DNA of 13,666 bases from contig RGTE01000020.1 in assembly GCA_010025475.1 (NCBI GenBank), positions 1-13,666 on the forward strand. Reading direction: 5' to 3'. Numbering within the stretch: the first letter of the stretch is position 1; every line of letters starts with the position of its first letter. The notes below the pieces were generated by a model. The model saw nothing but the letters and a program-made list of their open reading frames with translations, made no database searches and was not told the DNA's origin. Below, one piece after another: positions 7,011 to 13,666 of the stretch. Source of the stretch: Verrucomicrobiota bacterium (GTDB taxonomy: Bacteria > Verrucomicrobiota > Verrucomicrobiia > Methylacidiphilales > Verrucolacustridaceae). A program made the position numbers and the translations under genes.

Positions 7011-7034
7011 CGTTTCCGTTTACGATTACGTTTA
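7011..7034. repeat. CGNTTA-type hexamer repeat, second copy
   Basis: Four successive six-base units, CGTTTC CGTTTA CGATTA CGTTTA, in the gap between the divergent EVE-domain and lysA genes. The 13-mer ACGATTACGTTTA (7022-7034) occurs in inverted orientation at 1548-1560 inside the long palindrome. Here there is no matching opposite arm. Just downstream is a short near-duplicate, AGATCGGGG..., at 7040-7047 and 7054-7062. The rest of this 95-bp gap shows no clear promoter. Confidence 0.55.
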
Positions 7035-7083
7035 GGGGCAGATCGGGGATGGAAGATCGGGGGGATTTCATTATTCTATCCGG

Positions 7084-8373
7084 ATGCACCGGATCCAGAG
7101 AAAGGGCGGAAAGCTCTGTGTCGAGGGGGTTAGCGTGGAAGCGCTGGCCCAACGGCACGGCACACCTCTGTACGTTTATTCGGCCGGCACGATCCTGGAT
7201 CATTACCGGCGCCTCCGCGGGGTGCTCCGGGCTCTGGATCCGCTGGTCTGCTACTCCGTCAAGGCCAACAGCAACCTGGCGATCCTGAATTTGCTGGCGA
7301 GGGCCGGCAGCGGATTCGATGTAGTCAGCGGCGGGGAGCTGGAGCGGGTGCGCAAGGCGGGTGGCCAGGCTGCAAAGTGTGTCTTTGCCGGCGTGGGCAA
7401 GACGGAGGAAGAGATCGAGGCCGGGTTACGCGCCGGAGTGAAGGCCTTCCACGTCGAAAGCGAGGAGGAACTGCAGGCGATCGCCGCAGTGGCGAGTCGG
7501 AAGAAGGGACGCTGGGCCCCCGTGGCGCTGCGGGTGAATCCCGACGTGGCTGCCGGGGGACACGCCAAGATCACCACCGGCACCTACGCCAACAAGTTCG
7601 GCATCCCCTTTGAGGAGGTGGCGGCGATTTACCGGCGTGCGGCGGGGAACCGATATCTCCGTTTGCGTGGAATCCAGATGCACATCGGCTCGCAGATCAC
7701 CCACGCGGCTCCTTTTCGGGCGGCGGTTCGCAAGATGGTGCCCTTGGTGGCCCGGTTGCGCGACCGGTACGGTCTTGATTATTTCGATATCGGGGGCGGG
7801 GTGGGGATCGTCTACCAGGACGCCCTCGCCAGTGGGCATCAGGGTTGGTGGAAGACTCCCAAGGCGCAGCGCTTCATGACGCTGAATGAATACGCCACCT
7901 CGCTGGTGTCCCTCTTGCGGGACTTAAAGATGCAGATCCTTCTGGAGCCGGGCCGATTTCTTGTCGGCAATGCGGGGGTGTTGGTGACCCAGGTGCTCTA
8001 CCGGAAGCAGACGGGCAAGAAGCACTTCACCGTGGTGGATGCAGGGATGAACGACCTGATCCGGCCCACCCTTTACGAGGCGTTTCACCAGATTGAGCCC
8101 GTGGGCAAGCCCCGGCCGGGGGTGATTACCACCGATGTGGTGGGGCCGGTCTGTGAATCGGGGGATGTGTTTGGCCATGACCGGATTCTGCCACCGGTGG
8201 AACGGGGAGACCGGTTGGCCATCCTGAGCGCCGGCGCCTATGGTTTCGCGATGGCCTCCAACTACAACACCCGTCCGCGGCCGGCGGAGATTTTGGTGAC
8301 GGGGAGTCGTGCCAAGGTGGTGCGAGCGCGCGAGCGGCTGGCCGATCTTTGGCAGGGGGAGAGAAGGTCATGA
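7084..8373 (+). CDS. lysA: Diaminopimelate decarboxylase
   Basis: A PLP enzyme that decarboxylates meso-diaminopimelate to L-lysine, the last lysine step. It has 429 residues. The PLP lysine is K60 in CYSVKAN. HIGSQI at 200-205, DIGGGVGI at 235-242 and EPGR at 288-291 bind the cofactor, and CESGDVFG at 347-354 is the substrate-binding CESxD motif from the partner subunit. GAYGFAMASNYNTRPRPAE completes the active site. A run of about 18 residues after the Gly-rich loop (around DALASGHQGWWKTPKA) looks like a small insertion. The ATG at 7084 gives the family's usual N-terminus but has no Shine-Dalgarno. It is the first gene of the lysA-dapF-dapA-dapB-folK-panB operon; dapF overlaps its stop by 4 bp. 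Confidence 0.97.
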   Translation: MHRIQRKGGKLCVEGVSVEALAQRHGTPLYVYSAGTILDHYRRLRGVLRALDPLVCYSVKANSNLAILNLLARAGSGFDVVSGGELERVRKAGGQAAKCVFAGVGKTEEEIEAGLRAGVKAFHVESEEELQAIAAVASRKKGRWAPVALRVNPDVAAGGHAKITTGTYANKFGIPFEEVAAIYRRAAGNRYLRLRGIQMHIGSQITHAAPFRAAVRKMVPLVARLRDRYGLDYFDIGGGVGIVYQDALASGHQGWWKTPKAQRFMTLNEYATSLVSLLRDLKMQILLEPGRFLVGNAGVLVTQVLYRKQTGKKHFTVVDAGMNDLIRPTLYEAFHQIEPVGKPRPGVITTDVVGPVCESGDVFGHDRILPPVERGDRLAILSAGAYGFAMASNYNTRPRPAEILVTGSRAKVVRARERLADLWQGERRS

Positions 8374-9188
8374 GCCGGGCGGTCCATTTCTGGAAGCTGG
8401 AAGGGGCGGGCAATGATTTCCTCGGATTCGACGGCCGCAAGGGTGGTTTGGGACTGAGCCGGGAGCGGATCACCGCCTGGTGCGACCGTCGGCGCGGGGC
8501 CGGAGCCGACGGGGTGTTGGTGGTGGAGAAGCCGCGCGGCCGCGGGGCGGATTTTCGGATGCGGTATTACAACTCCGACGGGGGAGAAGCCGAAATGTGC
8601 GGGAACGGGGCACGCTGTTTTGCCCTGTTGGTCCGGGCGGCCACCGGCTGGAGGGGGAAGATGATGCGGGTGGAGACCAAGGCGGGGCCGGTGCAGCTGG
8701 AAATTCTCGGCAACGAGGTGAAGGTTTCGATGTCGGATCCCGGATGGCCGCGCTTGGGCAAAGAGATCACCGCGGCAGGGCGACGGGTGCGGTTGGACTG
8801 CCTGAACACGGGCGTGCCCCATGCCGTGGAGTTTGTCCGTTCCGTCGATGGGGTGGATGTGGAACGGAACGGCCGTGCCGTCCGCTATCACCACAGCTTT
8901 GCGCCGGCCGGGACCAATGTGAATTTTGTCGAGATCGGCCGGGGCAACCGGATCGAGGTGCGTACCTATGAAAGGGGGGTGGAGGCGGAGACGCTGGCCT
9001 GCGGGACCGGGGTAGTGGCCTCCTCGATCCTCGCGTTTCTGCAAAAGAAGGTGAAGCCGCCCGTGCATGTGCGGACGCGGGGAGGTGACGTCTTGCGGGT
9101 CCATTTTCAATGGGTGAACGACCGGGCAAAGAACGTGGTCTTGCAAGGGCCCGCCCGGATTGTCTTTGAGGGAATCTGGCATGTTTAA
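8370..9188 (+). CDS. dapF: Diaminopimelate epimerase
   Basis: Interconverts LL- and meso-diaminopimelate without a cofactor, using two cysteines as acid and base. Both are present: C76 in EMCGNGARC and C211 in ETLACGTGVVAS. The N-terminal KLEGAGNDF and GADGVL blocks and the RYYNSDGGEAEMCGNG substrate loop are also typical. It has 272 residues, the normal size. The ATG at 8370 overlaps the lysA stop as ATGA and is preceded by the purine-rich AGGGGGAGAGAAGG. A TTG at 8349 is possible but would add seven residues that do not belong to the family. The 4-bp overlap suggests translational coupling to lysA, whose substrate it supplies. Confidence 0.97.
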   Translation: MSRAVHFWKLEGAGNDFLGFDGRKGGLGLSRERITAWCDRRRGAGADGVLVVEKPRGRGADFRMRYYNSDGGEAEMCGNGARCFALLVRAATGWRGKMMRVETKAGPVQLEILGNEVKVSMSDPGWPRLGKEITAAGRRVRLDCLNTGVPHAVEFVRSVDGVDVERNGRAVRYHHSFAPAGTNVNFVEIGRGNRIEVRTYERGVEAETLACGTGVVASSILAFLQKKVKPPVHVRTRGGDVLRVHFQWVNDRAKNVVLQGPARIVFEGIWHV

Positions 9189-10056
9189 GGGAACCTACAC
9201 CGCCCTGGTGACGCCGTTTCGGAACGGGAAAGTGGATGACAAGGCGTTTGCCGAACTGATCGAGCGGCAGATTGCCGCCGGGATCGAAGGGATCGTGCCG
9301 GTGGGAACGACAGGCGAATCGCCCACGCTCAACATGGCGGAGCATGCGCGCGTGATCGAGTTGGCGGTGCAGGTGGCGCGGAAACGGACGAAGGTGTTGG
9401 CGGGGACGGGATCGAACAGCACGGCGGAGGCGATCGAGCTTTCCACCGGGGCGCAGAAGGCCAAGGCAGACGCCCTGCTGCTGGTGGCTCCCTACTATAA
9501 CAAACCGAGTCCTGAGGGCATGTTCCAGCATTTCCGGGCGATCGCCCGCGAAACGGATGTACCGATCATGTTGTATAGTGTGCCGGGTCGGTGCGCCGTG
9601 GAGATCACCGTGGAGACGGTCGGGCGGTTGGCCAGGGACTGTCCGACGATCCGCTCGATCAAGGAGGCGGGAGGAAAACCGGAGCGCGTGGATGCGATCC
9701 GGGCGGCGGTCCCGTCCGATTTTGAAATCCTCAGCGGGGACGATGCCATGACCGTGGAGTTTATGAAGCGGGGGGCGGTGGGGGTCGTGAGCGTGGCCTC
9801 CAACCTGATTCCGGCCGAGGTGAAGGCCCTGGTGGACGCTGGGCTGAAGCAGGATTGGAAAAAAGCGGAGGAACTGGATCGGAAATACGCGGCGGTGTTC
9901 CGGGACCTTTTCGTGGAGAGCAACCCGGCTCCGGTCAAAGCGGCGATGGCAGCCAAGGGATGGCTGGCGGAGGAGCTGCGGTTGCCGCTGGTGCCGATCC
10001 GTGAACCCAGCCGAGAGAAGCTTTTTGCGACCCTCCAGCAGGCCGGGTTGAACTAA
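9181..10056 (+). CDS. dapA: 4-hydroxy-tetrahydrodipicolinate synthase
   Basis: Condenses pyruvate with aspartate semialdehyde, the first committed step to DAP and lysine. It has 291 residues in a TIM barrel. The Schiff-base lysine is K161 in RSIKEAGG, the threonine pair T43-T44 lies in GTTGESPTL, Y132 is in the LYSVPGR strand, and R137 contacts the substrate. The usual YNVPGRT motif reads YSVPGRC here, with the catalytic Tyr and Arg kept. The ATG at 9181 has GAGGGA at 9168-9173 and gives the normal N-terminus (MFKGTYTALVTPF); an earlier frame-compatible start at 9160 is less fitting. It overlaps the end of dapF by 8 bp. Confidence 0.97.
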   Translation: MFKGTYTALVTPFRNGKVDDKAFAELIERQIAAGIEGIVPVGTTGESPTLNMAEHARVIELAVQVARKRTKVLAGTGSNSTAEAIELSTGAQKAKADALLLVAPYYNKPSPEGMFQHFRAIARETDVPIMLYSVPGRCAVEITVETVGRLARDCPTIRSIKEAGGKPERVDAIRAAVPSDFEILSGDDAMTVEFMKRGAVGVVSVASNLIPAEVKALVDAGLKQDWKKAEELDRKYAAVFRDLFVESNPAPVKAAMAAKGWLAEELRLPLVPIREPSREKLFATLQQAGLN

Positions 10057-10082
10057 ACGGGTTTCGGGGGGAGACTTTTCCC

Positions 10083-10820
10083 ATGGCCACCAAGATTGCC
10101 GTGATCGGTTCCAAAGGCCGGATGGGGCAGGCGATCCTGACTCTGGCCCATGCGGACAAATCCCTGGAGGTCGTGGGCGAGGGGGATTTTGGGGACGACC
10201 TCGGCAAAGTAACCGCCCGCGCCCAGGCCGTGGTGGATTTCAGCCACCGGTCCGCCACGGAGGCGGTATTGAAGGCGGCTCAAGCCGCCAAAGCAGCCTT
10301 GGTGATTGGCACCACCGGTCACACCGAGTCCGAAGGAGGAATGATTGCGGCAGCCTCCCATAAAATCCCCATCCTCCATTCCCCCAACTTTTCCATGGGA
10401 GTCAACCTGCTGTTTTATCTTACCGGGCAGGCGGCCAAAGCCTTGCCGGAGGGGTTTGATCCCGAGGTGATCGAGATTCATCACCGGCTGAAGAAAGATG
10501 CCCCGAGTGGGACGGCCAAGCGCCTGGTGGAGATTTTGGCGGAGGCGCGCCGCACGAAGCCCGAGGTGGTGGCCCGGCATGGCCGGACGGGTGAGCCCGG
10601 GGAGCGGACGGAGGATGAGATCGGGGTGCACGCCGTGCGCGGCGGAGACGTGGTGGGAGATCATACGGTGTTGCTGGCCGGAGAGGGGGAACGGATCGAG
10701 TTGAGCCACCGGGCAAGCAGTCGGGACGTGTTTGCGCGGGGGGCGTTGCGGGCGGCGAAGTGGCTGGTGGGCAAGCCGGCCAAAATGTACGAGATGACGG
10801 ACGTGCTCGGCCTGAGCTGA
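10083..10820 (+). CDS. dapB: 4-hydroxy-tetrahydrodipicolinate reductase
   Basis: Reduces the DapA product with NAD(P)H to tetrahydrodipicolinate. It has 245 residues, slightly short for the family (about 270). The Rossmann loop is IAVIGSKGRMGQA at 5-17, the GTTG block is at 77-80, SPNFSMGVNLLF at 100-111, and the substrate motif EIHHRLKKDAPSGTAKRL starts at 131 with the conserved His pair, Lys and SGT. HAVRGGDVVGDHTV and SHRASSRDVFARGAL are typical of the C-terminal part. The ATG at 10083 follows a G-rich Shine-Dalgarno (10066-10072). It starts 26 bp after dapA, the only real gap in the operon. Its stop overlaps the folK start by one base. Confidence 0.97.
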   Translation: MATKIAVIGSKGRMGQAILTLAHADKSLEVVGEGDFGDDLGKVTARAQAVVDFSHRSATEAVLKAAQAAKAALVIGTTGHTESEGGMIAAASHKIPILHSPNFSMGVNLLFYLTGQAAKALPEGFDPEVIEIHHRLKKDAPSGTAKRLVEILAEARRTKPEVVARHGRTGEPGERTEDEIGVHAVRGGDVVGDHTVLLAGEGERIELSHRASSRDVFARGALRAAKWLVGKPAKMYEMTDVLGLS

Positions 10821-11302
10821 TGCGCGTGGGGATTGGTCTCGGCTCCAACCTGGGAACCCGCACGACAGAGTTGTCGGCTGCCCGGACTTGGCTGCGGAGT
10901 CTCGACCCGGGGGCAAGGTTTTCGGGAGTGTATGAGACCGAGGCGGTGGATTGTCCGGTAGGAAGTCCGGCTTTTTTGAATCAAGTGGCGGAGATTTCTT
11001 GGAACGGATCGATGACCCGGCTTCTGGATCTGCTCCAAGATTATGAGCGGCATCGGGGACGAAAAACGGTGCGGGGTTGGAACCATCCGCGGGCTCTGGA
11101 TTTGGATCTCCTTTACGCGGACGGGCAGGCGGCGCGAACTGTTCGGCTGCAAGTCCCGCACCCGCGGATGGGGTGGCGGAGATTTGTGATGGAGCCATTG
11201 GCGGAAATTTGTCCTGGGCGAAAAATTCCAGGGTTACCGGGAACCGTTCGGGAAACGGCGGGGTGGCTGAGGAAAGGGGAGATATGCCGGCGGATCGGAT
11301 AA
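10820..11302 (+). CDS. folK: 2-amino-4-hydroxy-6-hydroxymethyldihydropteridine pyrophosphokinase
   Basis: Transfers pyrophosphate from ATP to the pterin, the step before dihydropteroate synthase in folate synthesis. It has 160 residues, the normal size. The N-terminal GIGLGSNLGTR, YETEAVDCPVGSPAFLNQV, and the metal- and ATP-binding HPRALDLDLLYADG with its DLD acidic pair are clear, as is the ending VPHPRMGWRRFVMEPLAEICP. The usual ExxxGRxR stretch appears as ERHRGRKTVRGW, somewhat altered. The ATG at 10820 shares its A with the dapB stop (TGATG), giving the exact family start. Its 3' end overlaps panB by 19 bp. Other folate genes are not in the window. Confidence 0.93.
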   Translation: MRVGIGLGSNLGTRTTELSAARTWLRSLDPGARFSGVYETEAVDCPVGSPAFLNQVAEISWNGSMTRLLDLLQDYERHRGRKTVRGWNHPRALDLDLLYADGQAARTVRLQVPHPRMGWRRFVMEPLAEICPGRKIPGLPGTVRETAGWLRKGEICRRIG

Positions 11303-12057
11303 CTCCGGAAACACTCAGGGGCTGGCCCAAGGGTAAGCCGTTGTTGGCGTTGACGGCCTACGACTATCCGATCGGAAGAATTTTGGATGAGGCGGGGGTG
11401 GAACTGATCCACGTGGGGGACAGTTTGGGGATGGTGGTGCTGGGGATGCCGGACACCACCGGGGTAACGATGGAGGATATGATCCGGGCCACGGAGGCGG
11501 TCGCGCGCGGGCGGAAGCGGGCGATGATTTCAGCGGATTTGCCGGCCGGAAGCTACGATACGGCAGAAGCCTGTGTGCGGAATTCACGGGCCCTGATGGC
11601 ATCCGGAGCCGATGCCGTGAAACCGGAAGGTGGCGAGGAAAGCCGCGCCCAGTGGGAAGCGTTGGGAAAGGCGGGAATACCGTGGATCGGGCATCTGGGG
11701 ATGCTTCCCCAAAAGGTGCGGGAGGAGGGAGGCTACAAGCGGAAAGGCAAGAGCCCTGAGGAGGTGAAAAAGCTGATCCAAGAAGCCCGGGAAATGGAGA
11801 AGGCGGGGGCGTGTGCCATCGTGCTGGAGTTGGTCGATCCGGAGGCTTCGGAGCAGATCACCCAAGCGGTGAAAGTTCCGACGATCGGGATCGGGGCAGG
11901 GAAGGGAACGACGGGTCAGATCCGGGTGACCCACGATCTGCTGGGGCTGACCCCTTGGTTCAAGCCGGGCTTCGTGAAGCAGGATCTGGGGTTTGCGGGA
12001 AAGATCGCGGAGATGGTGAAAGGGTTCAGGAAGAGCGGGAGCGCCGGGCTTGGATAA
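11284..12057 (+). CDS. panB: 3-methyl-2-oxobutanoate hydroxymethyltransferase
   Basis: Transfers a one-carbon unit from methylenetetrahydrofolate to ketoisovalerate, giving ketopantoate, the first step of pantothenate and CoA synthesis. It has 257 residues, a normal length. LTAYDYP at 23-29, VGDSLGMVVLG with metal ligand D45 and S47, the metal-site D84 in ISADLP, KPEGG at 113-117, GHLGMLPQ, and the catalytic base E182 in IVLELVDPE are all present, followed by IGIGAG. The ATG at 11284 has AAGGGGAG just upstream. It overlaps folK by 19 bp, which suggests coupling, and its use of a folate cofactor gives a loose link to folK. panC and panD are not adjacent. Its end overlaps the convergent membrane-protein gene by 32 bp. 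Confidence 0.96.
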   Translation: MPADRITPETLRGWPKGKPLLALTAYDYPIGRILDEAGVELIHVGDSLGMVVLGMPDTTGVTMEDMIRATEAVARGRKRAMISADLPAGSYDTAEACVRNSRALMASGADAVKPEGGEESRAQWEALGKAGIPWIGHLGMLPQKVREEGGYKRKGKSPEEVKKLIQEAREMEKAGACAIVLELVDPEASEQITQAVKVPTIGIGAGKGTTGQIRVTHDLLGLTPWFKPGFVKQDLGFAGKIAEMVKGFRKSGSAGLG

Positions 12058-12394
12058 AGGAGCGGACGCCGAGTCCGAGATAAGCGACGGAAAGCAGGGC
12101 GGTGGCGGCTTGGGCGTAGATGGCAGCCGGTCTCTCCGCGGTGCCGTCGAAGGCGGCGGGGAGCTTGAGGAGGGAGCGGACGGTGCCAAAGAGGGCGAGT
12201 AGGCCGATGAGCATGGCGGCGTGCATGACATGTTTGCGGAGGTTTTCCTTTTGGCCGAGCCAAGCGAGCAGCGACAGAAGAAGGCCGATGTAGGCGGGGA
12301 TCAGGGCGGTCTGATGGGTGGCGCCGGTGAGGAAAAAGGCGGCGAGCCCCAGGACGATGTAAGCCACGGAAAAACCAAGGGTGATGGCTGGCAT
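12026..12394 (-). CDS. Small four-helix membrane protein of unknown function
   Basis: A protein of 122 residues, from the ATG at 12394. It shows four hydrophobic segments at about residues 3-24, 31-46, 56-73 and 92-112, with RKHVMHAAMLIGLLALFG in the third and TALIPAYIGLLLSLLAW in the second. The pattern of a TALIPA turn and an RKH-MH helix resembles small conserved membrane proteins I associate with planctomycetes and verrucomicrobia, but I cannot name a family or a function. The C-terminus is basic (QARRSRSS), probably cytoplasmic. The open frame continues far upstream on this strand, but that part is antisense to the next gene and is not membrane-like, so the ATG at 12394 is the credible start. 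It overlaps panB tail-to-tail by 32 bp. No good Shine-Dalgarno. Confidence 0.75.
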   Translation of the reverse strand: MPAITLGFSVAYIVLGLAAFFLTGATHQTALIPAYIGLLLSLLAWLGQKENLRKHVMHAAMLIGLLALFGTVRSLLKLPAAFDGTAERPAAIYAQAATALLSVAYLGLGVRSFIQARRSRSS

Positions 12395-12451
12395 AAAATT
12401 GTTACTAGCCGAGCCACCCTGTCGGGGAAGTAGAATTCCAGCCACCGCCCG

Positions 12452-13589
12452 ATGAAATTTCCATCGCCCACCCAGACCCGGTCCCAGCCGAACCCTCGCC
12501 AGGTGAAGGCCGAGGCTCCTCAGAAAAACTGGAAGCAGTTTTTCCGTAAAACCATTGTGCTGGTGCTGGTAATCTCGCTGGCCATCCATATTTTGTTTTT
12601 GTTGGCGTTTGGGAGCGTGGCGATTTTCAAGGGCAGTATTCCGAAGCTGCCTTTTGTTTCCCAGGAAATTGCGGCAGACACGGTTCCCGAGGCTCCGGCG
12701 CCCCCGATGGAGGAGTCGCCGGCGACAGAGGAGGTGGCGACTTCCGATCCTTTTGCCAAGGAGGCCGGAGGAGAGTGCGGCGGCTTTGGACATGCTCACC
12801 ACCGTCTCGGGGGCGAATTGGGCTCCGGCGATTCCCAAGAATATTCCGGTTTCCGAGGCCGGGGTGGTTGGAGGAACAGGCAAGGGATCCGGCACGGGAA
12901 CGGGAACCACCAAGGGAATGGGGGGACCTATTTCGGGGAAACAGCTTTTTGGGGTAACTCTCAAGGCAAGAAAGCTGGGTGTGGTGGTCAGTATTAACAA
13001 GGGCGCCCAAAACTCCGGCCGTCTTCCCGCGATATTCGCTGAGGTATTCAAGGAGTTTCCGGATAGTCCGGTTTTTTTGACAAACGGAGGAGGGATGAGG
13101 GATTGGGATGTGGTGGAAGAAGAATTCAATAAAAAGGTCGAAGAAAATAATAAAAGAAAAAAAGCGGGGGAACCGTACGATAAATTTTTGGGGAAAGATA
13201 TCAAGAGGCCCGAAGTGGGACGCTTTAACACTGGGGCGGCCTTGGATTGGATTGTTATCAAGGGGTTTAAACCGGATCCTGAATACGTCGGGCTAAAAGA
13301 AAAACACCCTGAGTTATTTGATGATTTACGGAAACGCCCCAACGTATGGTTTATCAGTAGTAATAAAGAGGCGGACGGAGCTTACTTGGCCTTTGCAGAC
13401 TTAATCAAAAAAGGGGTTGAAGCCATTTACTGGTACAACCAATTCGACCGGCCGATGGAAGGAAAGGTGGCGGACGAATTGGCCCAGAAAATTGGAGAAG
13501 CGAAAATCGAAATCCTGGTTCAGAACCAAGGGACGCGCATGCAGGGGCGGGAATGGTTGGAAAAAGTGGGGGCTAAATATGTCAAATAA
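12452..13589 (+). CDS. VWA-like envelope protein with TonB-like anchor, interrupted by a one-base frameshift
   Basis: Reading starts at the ATG at 12452. A membrane helix lies at residues 34-55 (LVLVISLAIHILFLLAFG), then a Pro/Glu-rich stretch (VPEAPAPPMEESP), and the sense runs to FAKEA ending near 12766. From about 12765 the sensible protein continues in the +1 frame: EESAAALDMLTTVSGANWAPAIP, in pieces, then a Gly/Thr-rich linker and KQLFGVTLKARKLGVVVSINKG. It ends at the TAA at 13587. Removing one base near 12761-12768 gives 378 residues. The layout matches verrucomicrobial proteins with a VWA-like domain, but the DxSxS metal site is replaced by SINKG. Whether the shift is a real mutation, an assembly error or recoding is open. 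No nearby Shine-Dalgarno; 57 bp separate it from the divergent membrane-protein gene. Confidence 0.72.
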
Positions 13590-13604
13590 CCCTCCCAGGG
13601 GATG

Positions 13605-13633
13605 GCTTGCGGGGAATGCTTGTTGCCCCAAGC
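13605..13633 (+). terminator. Possible hairpin after the VWA-like gene
   Basis: GCTT (13605-13608), a two-base bulge and GGGG (13611-13614) can pair with CCCC (13626-13629) and AAGC (13630-13633), leaving an 11-base loop. It lies between the stop at 13589 and the tRNA at 13643. There is no T-run after it, so this is a weak terminator candidate. Confidence 0.3.
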
Positions 13634-13642
13634 TATCGAAAG

Positions 13643-13666
13643 GCCGGCTTAGCTCAGTGGTAGAGC
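13643..13666 (+). tRNA. tRNA 5' end, probably tRNA-Thr, cut by the window edge
   Basis: The acceptor 5' strand GCCGGCT, then TA, the D-stem GCTC, the loop AGTGGTA and GAGC. This is a standard tRNA 5' end with the D-arm complete. The anticodon is outside the window. The sequence GCCGGCTTAGCTCAGTGG is one I know from bacterial tRNA-Thr genes, so Thr is the best guess. Confidence 0.85.

Noticed and set aside
7035..7083. A possible promoter for the lysA operon, with TATTCT at 7072-7077.
   Set aside because: It is only six bases before the ATG and has no matching -35 element at the right distance; it would need a leaderless transcript.
6998..7083. A lysine riboswitch ahead of lysA.
   Set aside because: The whole gap is about 95 bp, too short for the lysine aptamer, and shows none of its conserved blocks.
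10053..11330. A 425-codon open frame on the minus strand opposite dapB and folK.
   Set aside because: Low-complexity Pro/Ser/His composition, no recognisable domain, and fully overlapped by two clear enzymes.
12395..13342. Upstream extension of the minus-strand membrane-protein frame to a 438-residue protein.
   Set aside because: The added part is antisense to the VWA-like gene, Pro/Ser-rich and unlike the membrane part; the ATG at 12394 gives a natural four-helix protein.

Overview
The window is a 13.7-kb piece of bacterial chromosome, GC-rich by eye, made almost entirely of closely packed metabolic genes. A Verrucomicrobiota origin (or at least the PVC group) is my best guess. It rests on the last protein, which has a TonB-like N-terminal membrane anchor, a Pro/Gly-rich linker and a VWA-like domain, an arrangement I associate with that phylum, and on CG(A/T)TTA-type intergenic hexamer repeats. 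No marker gene in the window proves it.

Left part (1-4508). The 3' part of a glutamine-dependent NAD+ synthetase gene enters from the left edge and converges, across a long imperfect palindrome, on a membrane-anchored sulfotransferase-family gene. That gene is divergent from a DedA-family membrane protein gene, with only 30 bp between the two starts. The DedA gene converges on a lipoate/octanoate protein-ligase-like gene across a perfect 8-bp hairpin. A small SH3-like lipoprotein follows.

Middle (4509-6997). A TPP riboswitch precedes thiC. The sequence past the aptamer shows two mutually exclusive hairpins that would hide or expose the thiC Shine-Dalgarno site, so translational repression by thiamine pyrophosphate can be predicted in detail. 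thiC ends one base from the stop of a convergent EVE-domain gene.

Right part (7084-12057). lysA, dapF, dapA, dapB, folK and panB form one tight operon with overlapping or nearly touching ends. It makes meso-diaminopimelate and lysine, with a folate and a pantothenate gene at the tail. No gene for the middle of the DAP pathway (dapD/dapC/dapE or dapL) is present. panB overlaps tail-to-tail with a small four-helix membrane protein gene.

Right edge (12452-13666). A verrucomicrobial-type VWA-like envelope protein gene is split by a one-base frameshift, has lost the metal-binding DxSxS signature, and is AT-rich in its 3' half. The window ends inside a tRNA gene, probably tRNA-Thr.

I found no mobile element, CRISPR array, phage or recognisable defence locus. 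The points most worth a second look are the thiC expression platform, the frameshifted VWA-like gene and the hexamer repeats.
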